DNA of 64,000 nt from Amycolatopsis palatopharyngis (GCF_003385185.1 NZ_PQHZ01000019.1:49222-113221), one strand, 5' to 3'; positions 44,598 to 52,924 are shown, counted from the stretch's first letter. A program made the numbers and translations. The notes: a model not told the origin generated them from the sequence alone.

Positions 44598-45580
44598 TCG
44601 GTCGGGCGCAGTTCGCCGACCGGCCGGCCGCCGCCGAACACCTCACCGTAGCCACGGCCGAGTCCGTCGAGGACGGACCGGGCCGCCGGATTGTCCGGCA
44701 GCGCCCCGAGCGCGTCCAGCGCCGCGACCAGCAGCGGGTTACGTGGCCGCTGAGCTCCGTCGTCCACCTTCAGCGCGATGGCCGTGCCGTCCGGGAGAGC
44801 GATCGCGTGCACCCCTTCCGCACCACCCTTGGCCAGCAGACCCTCGACGGTGAGCATCAGCATCGTGTCCTCGCGGCCCGTGCCGGCCACCAGCCACGGA
44901 TGCGCTCGCATGACGTCGGCGATACGCCGCTCGGGGCCGTCCTCGGCGGTGATGAGCCTGCCGAACGCACGGGCAAGGCCGGCCAGGGAGAACGCGAACA
45001 GCGGTGCCCCACAGCCGTCGACGGCGGTGGAGGCGATCGGCTCACCGGTGAGCTTGACGACCGTTTCGGCGATGACCTGCTGTAGTTCGTGCCCCGGGTC
45101 CTCGTAGTTCGCCAGTGGCCAGCCGCGCTGAGCGCAGGTGACGACCATGCCCGCGTGCTTGCCGGAGCAGTTCATCGCGGCCCTGCGCTTGCCCGGCCAG
45201 TCGCGGATCGCGGCCACCCTGCTGTCCTCGTGCAGCGGGTAGTCCGGCGGGCAGTGCAGTGCCTGCTCGTCGAGACCGTGGGCGGCGAGCAGCGCCAGCG
45301 CCCGATCGACGTGGCCGGGCTCGCCGTTGTGCGAGGCGCAGGCCAGCGCCAGGTCGGCGTCGTCGATCTCCAGACCGGCCCGGAGCATCCCGAGTGCCTG
45401 TAACGGCTTGTTCGAGGAGCGGGGGAAGACCGGAATCTCGACGTCACCGACGGCTGTGCGAACGGAGCCGTCCGGGTTGGTGATCACGAGGGCGCCGTGG
45501 TGCACGCTTTCCACGAAGTTCGAACGGACGACCTCGATCAGGGCAGGATTGGCCGAAGAAGTGAGACTGGGGGTGTTCAA
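44558..45580 (-). CDS. Asparaginase (PF06089 type)
   Basis: A 340-residue protein of the PF06089 asparaginase family (related to rhizobial thermolabile L-asparaginase), which hydrolyses asparagine to aspartate and ammonia. Conserved parts: IEVVRSNFVESVHHGALVI, FPRSSNKPLQALGMLRAG with the SSxK nucleophile region, CASHNGEPGHV, and MNCSGKHAGMV. TTG 45580 is chosen because the family N-terminus begins about ten residues later; the longer frame reaching 45655 adds Arg-rich sequence without similarity. It is cytosolic by sequence. Overlaps the convergent gene. Confidence 0.85.
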   Translation of the reverse strand: MNTPSLTSSANPALIEVVRSNFVESVHHGALVITNPDGSVRTAVGDVEIPVFPRSSNKPLQALGMLRAGLEIDDADLALACASHNGEPGHVDRALALLAAHGLDEQALHCPPDYPLHEDSRVAAIRDWPGKRRAAMNCSGKHAGMVVTCAQRGWPLANYEDPGHELQQVIAETVVKLTGEPIASTAVDGCGAPLFAFSLAGLARAFGRLITAEDGPERRIADVMRAHPWLVAGTGREDTMLMLTVEGLLAKGGAEGVHAIALPDGTAIALKVDDGAQRPRNPLLVAALDALGALPDNPAARSVLDGLGRGYGEVFGGGRPVGELRPTDQLRRSLAASSAQ

Positions 45581-45732
45581 GGGAAGCGCTCTAGTCCTTT
45601 CTTGTCGAGCGCGCGATCGGACGAACGTAGCCGGGCCCGAACCTTTGATGCGCACGTTAGGCCGGGCAGCGGCACGCCTCCGCTCGTCCGAGCCTTCGGC
45701 GGGCGCGCGCCCGGGATTCCTTGGTCGTCAGT

Positions 45733-46323
45733 TCACTGACGCTCGCTCTGGTCCTTTCCGGTCCAGCCGCGTTCACGGCTGATCAGCTCGTCGACCGAGG
45801 CCGTGCCCTGCGCGTACCGACCGGCGATCTCGGCGTTGATGGTGTCCACCACGCACTGCACCTCGCGCCGTCGCTGAGAGACCGACACTTCCTGCTCCCG
45901 GTAGTCGGCGAGGGTCACGAGCAGTTTGTCATCACTGAGTGAGGTGACGTCCGACAGATCCGAGTCCCCGACCAGTGCCTCCGCCTGTCTGCGGTGCTCG
46001 CCCGCGCGCGACGGCTCCAGCGGCTGGTGCCTGCCGGAGCCCATGGCCGGGCCGAGCGCGTTGTCGGCGAGGATCGTGGCCAGCTGGTCGACCACACTGC
46101 GCCCACCGGAAGTGCGCCTTGCCTGTTCGGCGAGGACGATGTCGATCCGGGCGTGCAGCAATCGGCGCAGGTAGGACAGGTCGGTTTCCTCCTGCGCTGC
46201 CTCGTTCCGGCGTTCGCGCAGCGCGGGGAGCGCGAGCTCACCGAGGTCGCGCACGTAGTCGGCGTTGAGGACGCGGTCGATTCGACGACGCCCACCGGGC
46301 CGGACTTCGATCACGGTCGCCAT
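45733..46323 (-). CDS. RsiG-like c-di-GMP-binding anti-sigma factor ('aerial mycelium formation protein')
   Basis: A 196-residue helical protein of the RsiG/AmfC family. In Streptomyces, RsiG holds the developmental sigma factor WhiG when loaded with a c-di-GMP dimer, using repeated E(X)3S(X)2R(X)3Q(X)3D motifs. The second motif is exact here: E145, S149, R152, Q156, D160. The first has E46, S50, R53, His57 in place of Gln, and D61. WhiG is not in the window. The N-terminus VIEVRPGGRRRIDRVLNADY is typical. A regulator of sporulation or filament development is therefore likely; the His substitution might change nucleotide affinity. Confidence 0.82.
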   Translation of the reverse strand: MATVIEVRPGGRRRIDRVLNADYVRDLGELALPALRERRNEAAQEETDLSYLRRLLHARIDIVLAEQARRTSGGRSVVDQLATILADNALGPAMGSGRHQPLEPSRAGEHRRQAEALVGDSDLSDVTSLSDDKLLVTLADYREQEVSVSQRRREVQCVVDTINAEIAGRYAQGTASVDELISRERGWTGKDQSERQ

Positions 46324-46424
46324 CCTGCTCTACATCGGTTGGGTGCGCCAGGGCCGGTCGTCTGAACCACTCGCTCTAGCTGATGTCTGACCATGATCTC
46401 GCAATCCGCCGTTCGCAGAGGCCC

Positions 46425-47552
46425 TCAGCCACGCAGAGACTTGGCCGCGGCCCGGCCGGGAGCCTCCCCCTCCTCGGGGACCGAGTCGGGATCGACCGCC
46501 GCCTGCACGATCCGGTCCTCCGTGCCGGTGAGGAACTCCCCGTCCACCGGGGCAGAGCGTTTCAGCAGCGCCAGCGCGATCGGACCCAGCTCGTGGTGCA
46601 GGACCACGCTGCCCACCCGGCCCACCGTGCGCTCGCCGAGCGTCACCGGGTCGCCGGTCTCCGGCGTGATCTCCGGGGAACCGTCCAGGTGCAGCAGCAC
46701 CAGATGCCTGGGCGGCCTGCCGACGTTGTGCACCTTCGACACGGTCTCCTGCCCGCGGTAGCAGCCCTTTGCCACGTGCGCCGCCGAGCCGATCCAGTTG
46801 ACCTCGTGCGGAATCGTTCGGTCGTCGGTGTCCATGCCCAGCCTGGGGCGCAGGGACTCCACCCGCAGCGCCTCGTAGGCCCAGCTGCCGACGGGACGCG
46901 CCCCAGCGTCGGTGATGCGCGCCCACCACCGTGCCAGTTCGCCGCGCGGCACGTGGAGGTCCACGCTGGCACGCCCTGGCCAGGGCATGCGGCGCGCGAA
47001 TCCACCGGGAAACGCCGCGACGCTGTACGGCTCGTCGTCCAGCTCGATGTCCAGTGCGCTGAGGATGCCCTGGATCTCCGGTCCGAGCAGGGTAAGCGTC
47101 GCGAGCTCGTCCGTGACGTCGGAGATCTCGACCTTGGACCAGAACTTCATGGCCTCGAAGTACTCGAGCGGGCTCTGCATCCCGCCCTTGGGTAGCGCGC
47201 TGGTGATTTCCGCGCCGGGCATGGTGTCCAGGTAGACGGTCTCCCCGACGTGGGCCAGGACCAGATGCGACTCGACCCGGCCGTAGCTGTCCAGTACGAG
47301 CGACTCGGTGCCGCTGCCTTCCGCAAGCCCGGTGACGTGCTGGGAGATCACCAGGTGCAGCCAGGACAGTCGCTCCTCGCCCCGCACCGCGAGGACCTGC
47401 CGGTACGACCGGTCCACCACGGCCACGGACCGGACGGCGGTGCGCTGCTCGGCGAACGGATCGCCCCAGTGCCATGGCACGCCCTCGTCGGGGTGGCCTT
47501 CGGGCGCCGCGATCGATCCGGGCAGCTCCAGCAGCGGCGAGTGATAGCTCAT
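46425..47552 (-). CDS. ygfZ: Folate-binding YgfZ/CAF17 family protein (iron-sulfur cluster repair)
   Basis: A 375-residue tetrahydrofolate-binding protein of the YgfZ/IBA57/GcvT-like fold that supports [4Fe-4S] enzymes under oxidative stress. The hallmark KGCYRGQETVSKVHN (K-G-C-Y-x-G-Q-E) is present at about residues 253-267, with the N-terminal WLHLVISQHVTGLAEG segment. Divergent from pabC with 73 bp between starts, linking two folate-related genes, as in mycobacteria (recalled as Rv0811c and Rv0812). ATG 47552 starts MSYHSPLLELPG. Confidence 0.9.
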   Translation of the reverse strand: MSYHSPLLELPGSIAAPEGHPDEGVPWHWGDPFAEQRTAVRSVAVVDRSYRQVLAVRGEERLSWLHLVISQHVTGLAEGSGTESLVLDSYGRVESHLVLAHVGETVYLDTMPGAEITSALPKGGMQSPLEYFEAMKFWSKVEISDVTDELATLTLLGPEIQGILSALDIELDDEPYSVAAFPGGFARRMPWPGRASVDLHVPRGELARWWARITDAGARPVGSWAYEALRVESLRPRLGMDTDDRTIPHEVNWIGSAAHVAKGCYRGQETVSKVHNVGRPPRHLVLLHLDGSPEITPETGDPVTLGERTVGRVGSVVLHHELGPIALALLKRSAPVDGEFLTGTEDRIVQAAVDPDSVPEEGEAPGRAAAKSLRG

Positions 47553-47625
47553 GTATTCGATGGTAGGCCAGGAAGGTTATGCACGGTTCAGTCCCGATTC
47601 ACGGGTGGCTGAGTAGTGTCGCGGT

Positions 47626-48483
47626 ATGCGCGTGCTCGCCTTCACAGACGGAACACTGGCCGACCCCGACGCCGCCCACATCCGAGTCGATGATCTCGGT
47701 TTGCTGCGCGGGGATGGGATCTTCGAGACGATCCTCGTCGTCGACGGCGAACCGAGGGAACTCGGTCCGCATCTGGACCGCCTTGCCAGGTCGGCTTCGA
47801 TGCTCGACCTGCCCGAACCGGACGGCCCGACCTGGGAACGCTTGTCGCGCAAGGTGATCGACACCTGGGCCGAGCGTGGCGGATCGGCTGAGTTCGGACT
47901 CAAGCTGGTCTACACCCGGGGGCTGGAGGGCGACCCCTCCTCGGCGCCGACGGGATTCGCGCTCGGATTCGAAATCGACGAGAAGGTGATCCGGGCGCGT
48001 ACCGAAGGTGTGGCCGCGGTTACCCTCGATCGTGGCGTCGACACGGACCTCGCCGAGCGCGCGCCGTGGCTGCTGCTGGGGGCCAAGTCGCTGTCCTACG
48101 CGGTGAACATGGCGGCGGGCCGCGAGGCCGCTCGCCGGGGCGCCTCGGACGTCGTCTTCCTCGCCAGCGACGGTTCTGTGCTGGAAGGGCCCACCTCAAC
48201 CGTCGTGATCGCCCGCGGCCGCACGCTCTACACGCCGCCTGCCACCATCGGCATCCTGCCGGGCACGACCCAGGCCGGGCTGTTCCGCGGGGCCGAGCGC
48301 GCCGGGTGGAGCACCAAGATCGAACCGCTGCGGGTCGAGGATCTGCGCGCGGCCGACGCCGTCTTCCTGGCTTCGTCGGCGCGGAAGGTGACTCGGGTGC
48401 ACACCCTCGACGGGGAGGTGCTGCCGGATTCCGCCGCGCTGCACGCCGAGGTCGCGCAGGCCTACGAGGCCGTCTACACCTGA
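47626..48483 (+). CDS. pabC: Aminodeoxychorismate lyase (class IV aminotransferase fold)
   Basis: A 285-residue PLP enzyme of fold type IV that converts aminodeoxychorismate to p-aminobenzoate and pyruvate for folate synthesis. DDLGLLRGDGIFETILVVDG (about 19-38) is the N-terminal family motif, the PLP lysine lies in LLLGAKSLSYAVNMAAG, and SDVVFLASDGSVLEGPTSTVVI with the phosphate-binding GILPGTTQAGL follow. A D-amino-acid or branched-chain aminotransferase is the alternative, but context next to ygfZ favours PabC. Overlaps the convergent 136-residue protein gene by 10 bp. Confidence 0.85.
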   Translation: MRVLAFTDGTLADPDAAHIRVDDLGLLRGDGIFETILVVDGEPRELGPHLDRLARSASMLDLPEPDGPTWERLSRKVIDTWAERGGSAEFGLKLVYTRGLEGDPSSAPTGFALGFEIDEKVIRARTEGVAAVTLDRGVDTDLAERAPWLLLGAKSLSYAVNMAAGREAARRGASDVVFLASDGSVLEGPTSTVVIARGRTLYTPPATIGILPGTTQAGLFRGAERAGWSTKIEPLRVEDLRAADAVFLASSARKVTRVHTLDGEVLPDSAALHAEVAQAYEAVYT

Positions 48484-48884
48484 TCGGTACGGCGGATACG
48501 GATGACTCGCGGGGTGACGTCCTCGGCGAGGTAGGCGGTGACCTTGTGCAGGCCGTCCAGTACGTAGCCAGGTTGTCCCGCCCGGTCCACCAGTACCGCC
48601 GCGGGCCGGTGTCCCGCCCGGATCGCGGAGCGGTAGTACTCGACTCGCGCGTGCTCCGCGCGGGGCCAGTCCCCGTGCGGGAGGAACGTGTCGTCGCTGA
48701 GTTCGTACTGACCGTCGGTCAGCAGGTCGAGCAGCGGTCGCAGCGTGTCACTCAGCGGTTTGCGGATCTGCCCCGTCGCCAGCGCGATGCGCAGTTTCGC
48801 GGCCAATTGTGGACGCTGTGCGGGCGGTAGTCCGTCCACGACGTCGAGCACGCCGGTACCACCGCTCACCGTGACCTCTTCCAT
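48474..48884 (-). CDS. Hypothetical protein with ParB/Srx-like C-terminus, downstream of pxpBC
   Basis: A 136-residue protein I cannot name. The C-terminal part VLVDRAGQPGYVLDGLHKVTAYLAEDVTPRVIRI (key residues LDGLHKVTAY, about 107-116) resembles the LDGxHRxxAY segment of ParB/sulfiredoxin-like domains that bind nucleotide. The N-terminal half is helical (PPAQRPQLAAKLRIAL). ATG 48884 lies 2 bp after the pxpC stop, so it belongs to the pxpB-pxpC operon. Whether it regulates or modifies the 5-oxoprolinase is unknown. Confidence 0.65.
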   Translation of the reverse strand: MEEVTVSGGTGVLDVVDGLPPAQRPQLAAKLRIALATGQIRKPLSDTLRPLLDLLTDGQYELSDDTFLPHGDWPRAEHARVEYYRSAIRAGHRPAAVLVDRAGQPGYVLDGLHKVTAYLAEDVTPRVIRIRRTDQV

Positions 48885-48886
48885 AC

Positions 48887-49747
48887 TCAGAATGACGCCC
48901 GGAAGCGCAGGATGGTTCCTGGCCGGGCCTGCGCGAGCGAGGGCAGGGCGTCCGGATGAACCACCGCGACCACGGGATAGCCGCCAGTGGTCGGATGGTC
49001 GGCCAGAAACACCACGGGCAGGCCGCTGGGTGGCACCTGGATCGCGCCGGTGCGGATGCCCTCGCTGGGCAGCTCCGTATCCGTTCGCTCGGGTACGCGG
49101 CGCAATGGGCTGCCGTCCAGTCGCAGGCCGACCCGGTTCGAAGCCGAGGTGATCGTCCAGCTGCCCGCCAGGCCGGTGGCCGGGTCGATGAACCAGTCCT
49201 CGCGGGGGCCGAGCAGCACGGGCACGGCCAGATCCGTGCTCGGTGGCCGCGGCGCCAGCGTATCCGCCCCGGTGGGCACGCCGGTGGCAGCGCCGAGAGC
49301 CAGAAGGTCGCCCGCCGCAAGTGGTGGCGGCCCGATGCCGGACAACACGTCCCTGGAGCGGCTGCCGAGTTCGACGGGGGTGTCGACGCCTCCCGAGATC
49401 GCCACGTAACAGCGCAGTCCGCTCGCGGGGGTCCCGAGTGCGAGCGTTTGTGCGGGGCGCAGGTGCAGCGCGACATGCGAACCCACCTCGCGGCCGTCGA
49501 TCCGTACCGAGACCGCGGGACCGGTCACCGCGATCGTGCAGGAGACGCGCGCGAGCAGCCGGAGCCCACCGAGCAGGGCCTCCACTCCGGCCGCGCCCTC
49601 GGGATTGCCGACGAGCCGATTCGCCAGCCGCAGGGCGGGCTGGTCCAGCGCGCCGGATGGCGGCACGCCGAGGTGTGCGTGTCCCGGCCTGCCGAGGTCC
49701 TGGATCAGCGCGTTCGGACCGGGGTCGAGGACCTCGACGCTCCTCAT
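48887..49747 (-). CDS. pxpC: 5-oxoprolinase subunit C / biotin-dependent carboxyltransferase-like
   Basis: A 286-residue protein of the AHS2 (PxpC, YbgK) family. It begins VEVLDPGPNALIQDLGRPGHAHLGVPPSGALDQ, of which LIQDLGRPGHAHLGVPPSG is the diagnostic stretch, and has the DHPTTGGYPVVAVVH motif near the end. With PxpB and PxpA it cleaves toxic 5-oxoproline to glutamate using ATP. It starts on an ATGA overlap with pxpB. No pxpA is found in the window, so that subunit must be elsewhere or the pair acts with another partner. Confidence 0.92.
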   Translation of the reverse strand: MRSVEVLDPGPNALIQDLGRPGHAHLGVPPSGALDQPALRLANRLVGNPEGAAGVEALLGGLRLLARVSCTIAVTGPAVSVRIDGREVGSHVALHLRPAQTLALGTPASGLRCYVAISGGVDTPVELGSRSRDVLSGIGPPPLAAGDLLALGAATGVPTGADTLAPRPPSTDLAVPVLLGPREDWFIDPATGLAGSWTITSASNRVGLRLDGSPLRRVPERTDTELPSEGIRTGAIQVPPSGLPVVFLADHPTTGGYPVVAVVHPDALPSLAQARPGTILRFRASF

Positions 49748-50355
49748 CCGACGCTCCGGAAGCGGACGGTGTCCCCGGGTGCGAGCAGCGCGGGGCGCTC
49801 GGCACGCGGGTCGAACAGCACGGCACTGGTTCGCCCGAGCAGCCGCCAGCCGCCGGGCGACGAGCGTGGATAGACGCCGGTGAACTCGCCCGCTACGGCG
49901 ACCGAGCCGGCGGGCACGCTGGTGCGTGGGGTGTGCAGTCTCGGCTGCCGCAGTGGCTCGGGCAGGCCGGTGAGGTAGCCGAAGCCCGGGGCGAAACCGG
50001 TGAAGGCGACGCGGTACTCGGCCCCGGTGTGCAGCTCGACGACCTCGTCGACGCCGATGCCCGCGGTCTCGGCGACCTGATCCAGATCAGCACCGTCGTA
50101 GTGCACGTCCAGCAGGACCTCCCGGCCCTCGACGGCAGGTGGGTGCTCGAGATCCGCCGACTCCACCAGTGCGCGAATCGTGGCGAGCCCGCGCTCGCCG
50201 TCGCGGCTGGCGATCAGCAGGCTGCGGGCCCCGGGGACCAGTTCGGTGATGTGGTCCTGCTCGGCGGCCGCGATGACGGCACGTACGGCGGTCATCTGCC
50301 GCAGCGAGTCGCAGTCGAGCAGCGTCGCGTCCAGCCCGTACCGCCGCCAGCGCAT
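49744..50355 (-). CDS. pxpB: 5-oxoprolinase subunit B / allophanate hydrolase subunit 1-like
   Basis: A 203-residue protein of the AHS1 (PxpB, YbgJ/KipI) family, the usual partner of PxpC. Diagnostic parts are DVHYDGADLDQVAETAGIGVDEVVELHT (notably YDGADLDQVA), YRVAFTGFAPGFGYLTGLPE and VYPRSSPGGWRLLGRT. It phosphorylates or helps activate 5-oxoproline in the PxpABC complex; the older KipI reading (kinase inhibitor) is less likely given PxpC next door. The start ATG 50355 gives a normal N-terminus. It is 13 bp from the upstream nitrobindin-like gene. Confidence 0.92.
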   Translation of the reverse strand: MRWRRYGLDATLLDCDSLRQMTAVRAVIAAAEQDHITELVPGARSLLIASRDGERGLATIRALVESADLEHPPAVEGREVLLDVHYDGADLDQVAETAGIGVDEVVELHTGAEYRVAFTGFAPGFGYLTGLPEPLRQPRLHTPRTSVPAGSVAVAGEFTGVYPRSSPGGWRLLGRTSAVLFDPRAERPALLAPGDTVRFRSVG

Positions 50356-50367
50356 CGGCCAGGCGCC

Positions 50368-50985
50368 TCAGCCCACCACGCGGCGCAGGTAGAGCGATAC
50401 GTGCGGCTGCATCGGCTCCCCGACCATCGCACGCTCCTCGACGTAGCCGAGGTCACCGTTGTTCACCAGGCCGTAGAGCCGCTTGGCCCCGGTGACGTCC
50501 TTGGCCGTGGCGCTGCGAATGACGGCATCCGTGCCCAGCTCCCAGGAGGACTGGCCGCCGGGCTTGCCGTAGAAGAGTTCGAGGATGCCGCTGGAATGGG
50601 TGAGCAGCAGTTCGATCGTGTCGTCTTCCTGCGGACGCCACCAACCGGTCTCCCGCGCCGCGGGACGGACGACGTTGCCCTCGTCGTCGAGCAGCCAGGA
50701 CCGCGCCTCGTGGAACAGGAAGGGACGGCCGTCATGGGCGATCGTCAGCTGCTGAGCGATACGCCGGGGGCCGTCGATGGTCGGGTAGTTGACCTCACCC
50801 TCACCACGCCACACGCCGACCAGCGGCAACAGGGCGAGGCAGGCGTCGTTGAGGTTCTCGCCCTGGCGCAGGTTCGCCGTGTCGCCAGGGATCGGCAGAT
50901 CGTCCAGCTGCGGAACGTTGCGCTCGCGCGTGTTCTCCGCGCGGGCAGCCGCCGCCACGATCGCGTCGTCGCCGCTGGTGGACAT
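50368..50985 (-). CDS. Nitrobindin-like FABP family protein (DUF1794, heme-binding beta barrel)
   Basis: A 205-residue protein of the THAP4/nitrobindin (DUF1794) family: a ten-stranded barrel that binds ferric heme and isomerises peroxynitrite in studied members. The signature LLPLVGVWRGEGEVNYPT (GxWxGxG) is at about residues 48-65. The usual heme-proximal His lies near the C-terminus; PHVSLYLRRVVG supplies a candidate. The N-terminal 40 residues are extra and polar. ATG 50985 follows a small membrane-protein gene by 2 bp. Homologous gene order in mycobacteria includes Rv0813c, by recollection. Confidence 0.87.
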   Translation of the reverse strand: MSTSGDDAIVAAAARAENTRERNVPQLDDLPIPGDTANLRQGENLNDACLALLPLVGVWRGEGEVNYPTIDGPRRIAQQLTIAHDGRPFLFHEARSWLLDDEGNVVRPAARETGWWRPQEDDTIELLLTHSSGILELFYGKPGGQSSWELGTDAVIRSATAKDVTGAKRLYGLVNNGDLGYVEERAMVGEPMQPHVSLYLRRVVG

Positions 50986-50987
50986 AC

Positions 50988-51095
50988 TCAGCGCTGGTCC
51001 GAGTACAGCCGGTAGACGACGTAACCGCCGAACCAGGTCACGCCGAGGATGGCGAGCAGCAGCAGGGTCGTAAAAAGAATCTCCACGGCCAGCAC
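50988..51095 (-). CDS. Small single-pass membrane protein (35 residues)
   Basis: A short frame encoding MLAVEILFTTLLLLAILGVT then WFGGYVVYRLYSDQR: one hydrophobic helix followed by a basic/aromatic end. GTG 51095 follows AAGGGG by 6 nt; GTG 51086 would give 32 residues. Its TGA is 2 bp before the nitrobindin-like start, so the two are probably translated together. A terminator (51148-51192) lies upstream, placing this gene at the head of its unit. Such small proteins are easily missed; function unknown. Confidence 0.6.
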   Translation of the reverse strand: MLAVEILFTTLLLLAILGVTWFGGYVVYRLYSDQR

Positions 51096-51147
51096 AATAA
51101 CCCCTTGCCTCCGCGTGCACCTGCCCGGAGTGGCGCCCAACACGAAT

Positions 51148-51192
51148 CAAGGCCACCTCGCGTGTGTGTCGAACACACGCGAGGTGGCCTTG
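51148..51192 (-). terminator. Long hairpin terminator after sseC
   Basis: CAAGGCCACCTCGCGTGTGT (51148-51167) pairs exactly with its complement at 51173-51192 around a 5-nt loop. It follows the SseC stop by 14 bp and ends the sulfur operon. Confidence 0.93.
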
Positions 51193-51206
51193 CCGGCTTC
51201 GTTCGG

Positions 51207-51509
51207 TCAGACGGCGATCGAGACCTGGTGCAGACCCGGCCCTTCGGCGGTCACGTTCGCCTCACCGTTGCCCGCACGGTGCAGCGCGCGCACCGTCCAC
51301 TGTCCCGGCGCCGCGTAGAAGCGGAAGTCGCCCTCTGGCGAGGCTTGTACCTCACCGACGAAGTCGCCGCCGTCGTTGAGCAGCCGGACGTAGGCTCCGC
51401 CGAGCGGGCCCTCTCCGCCGCGTACCGTTCCCGCGACCACGACCTGACCGTTCGTGTCGATATCGGCCGCCGTGGCCGTCTGCGCCGGGGCGCCGCAACC
51501 GTCGCTCAT
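51207..51509 (-). CDS. SseC-like DUF1416 protein
   Basis: A 100-residue protein starting MSDGCGAPAQTATAADIDTN, the DUF1416/SseC signature found directly after rhodanese genes in actinobacteria. The rest is a beta-sandwich of the carboxypeptidase-regulatory type (VVVAGTVRGGEGPLGGAYV, GDFRFYAAPGQWTVRAL). A Cys near the N-terminus (GCGAP) may take part in sulfur transfer. ATG 51509 overlaps the sulfurtransferase stop region; GTG 51515 is an alternative. Last gene of the leader-controlled sulfur operon. Confidence 0.9.
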   Translation of the reverse strand: MSDGCGAPAQTATAADIDTNGQVVVAGTVRGGEGPLGGAYVRLLNDGGDFVGEVQASPEGDFRFYAAPGQWTVRALHRAGNGEANVTAEGPGLHQVSIAV

Positions 51510-51511
51510 CG

Positions 51512-52360
51512 TCACTTGCCTCCTGTCCCTGCTCCGGTTTCGATCGGCACGCCGACGAGCGAGCCGTACTCAGTCCAAGATCCGTCGTAGTTCTTCACGT
51601 CCTCGAGCCCGAGCAGCTCGCGCAGCGCGAACCAGGTGTGGCTGGAACGCTCGCCGATGCGGCAGTAGGCGATGGTCGACTTCGAGGTGTCCAGACCCGC
51701 GTCCTTGTAGAGCTCGGCGAGCTCCTCGGCGGACTTGAAGGTGCCGTCCTCGTTCGCGGTCTTCGCCCAGGGGACGTTCACCGCGCTCGGGATGTGGCCG
51801 GAACGCTGCGCGGATTCCTGCGGCAGGTGTGCCGGAGCGTTCAGCTTGCCGGTGAACTCGTCCGGGGAACGCACGTCCACCAGGTTCTTCGTGTTGATGG
51901 CGTCGACGACCTCGTCGCGGAAGGCGCGGATCGTGGTGTCCGGCTCCTTCGCGGAGTAGCTCGTGGCCTCCCGCTTGACCTCGTCAGCGGTCAGCTCGCG
52001 GCCGTCGAGCTCCCACTTCTTGCGGCCGCCGTCGAGCAGCTGGACCTTGTCGTGGCCGTACAGCTTGAAGTACCAGTACGCGTAGGCGGCGAACCAGTTG
52101 TTGTTGCCGCCGTAGAGGATCACCAGGTCGTCGTTCGAGATCCCCTTCTCGGACAGCAGCTTCTCGAATCCGGCACGGTCGACGAAGTCGCGCCGCACCG
52201 GGTCCTGCAGCTCGTTCTTCCAGTCGATCCGCACCGCACCGCGGATGTGTCCGCCGTCGTAGGCGGTGGTGTCCTCATCGACCTCGGCGAACACCACACC
52301 GGGGCTGTCCAGGTTCTCCTCGGCCCACTGGGTGGTGACCAGGACGTCTTCACGGCTCAT
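51512..52360 (-). CDS. Thiosulfate sulfurtransferase (rhodanese, CysA2/SseA type)
   Basis: A 282-residue tandem rhodanese: an inactive N-terminal domain (about 1-130; VLVTTQWAEENLDSPGVVFAEV, LVILYGGNNNWFAAYAYWYF) and an active C-terminal one (about 150-270) with the persulfide-forming Cys in IAYCRIGERSSHTWF (CRIGER loop). It passes sulfane sulfur from thiosulfate to acceptors. It lies between DUF4395 and SseC genes, an arrangement conserved from mycobacteria (recalled as Rv0815c-Rv0814c), and the operon follows a cysteine-containing leader peptide, suggesting control by cysteine level. Confidence 0.93.
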   Translation of the reverse strand: MSREDVLVTTQWAEENLDSPGVVFAEVDEDTTAYDGGHIRGAVRIDWKNELQDPVRRDFVDRAGFEKLLSEKGISNDDLVILYGGNNNWFAAYAYWYFKLYGHDKVQLLDGGRKKWELDGRELTADEVKREATSYSAKEPDTTIRAFRDEVVDAINTKNLVDVRSPDEFTGKLNAPAHLPQESAQRSGHIPSAVNVPWAKTANEDGTFKSAEELAELYKDAGLDTSKSTIAYCRIGERSSHTWFALRELLGLEDVKNYDGSWTEYGSLVGVPIETGAGTGGK

Positions 52361-52403
52361 GGAGCGGCACTCTCTTTCTCTACGGTTTCTCGAGCAGTTC
52401 TGA

Positions 52404-52841
52404 TTAGGACGGTTGACCGGTCCGGGGCGCGAACCGGCGGACGAGCAGGTAGACCTCGCAGCCGAGGCAGAAGTTGAACGCCGCGTTGAGGAATGCGGCG
52501 AACAGTGCGAACGCCGTGGCCACCAGGCCGAGCGCGGTGAGTTCCGTGGCGTAGCCGATCGTGCCGACCAGTGCGAACACGAAACCCACCGCTTGAGCGA
52601 AGCGCAGTGGTGCCGCGTCCTCCCGCTCGCTGGTCGGCCCCAGCCGCGGTGCGACCAGGAGCCGGTACAGCACCGAGTACGGCGCGGGCTTCAGTCCGAC
52701 GAACGCACCGATCGCGAACACCACTGTCTGCGCCGCGAGCAGCGGCCACCAGCCGGTGGCCAGTACGACGGCGAGTACAACGGTCGTGATGACGGCCGCG
52801 AACCGCGGTCCGCGGGGATCAACAGCGGGTCCTGCGAACAT
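52404..52841 (-). CDS. DUF4395 integral membrane protein
   Basis: A 145-residue membrane protein with about four helices, beginning MFAGPAVDPRGPRFAAVIT. The DPRGPRF head and the C-terminal FNFCLGCEVYLLVRR with a CxxC pair mark DUF4395, which is regularly encoded before rhodanese genes. It may move or reduce a sulfur compound, but this is not shown. AGGAG lies 7 nt before ATG 52841. First structural gene of the leader-controlled sulfur operon; 43 bp to the rhodanese start. Confidence 0.88.
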   Translation of the reverse strand: MFAGPAVDPRGPRFAAVITTVVLAVVLATGWWPLLAAQTVVFAIGAFVGLKPAPYSVLYRLLVAPRLGPTSEREDAAPLRFAQAVGFVFALVGTIGYATELTALGLVATAFALFAAFLNAAFNFCLGCEVYLLVRRFAPRTGQPS

Positions 52842-52924
52842 CTGGCGCTCCTGGGCTGGACAGATGGTGGCGCATACGCGCCCGGCTCGACAGGTGGAGC
52901 AACGGTCGGCGGCGGAAGCCCTGA

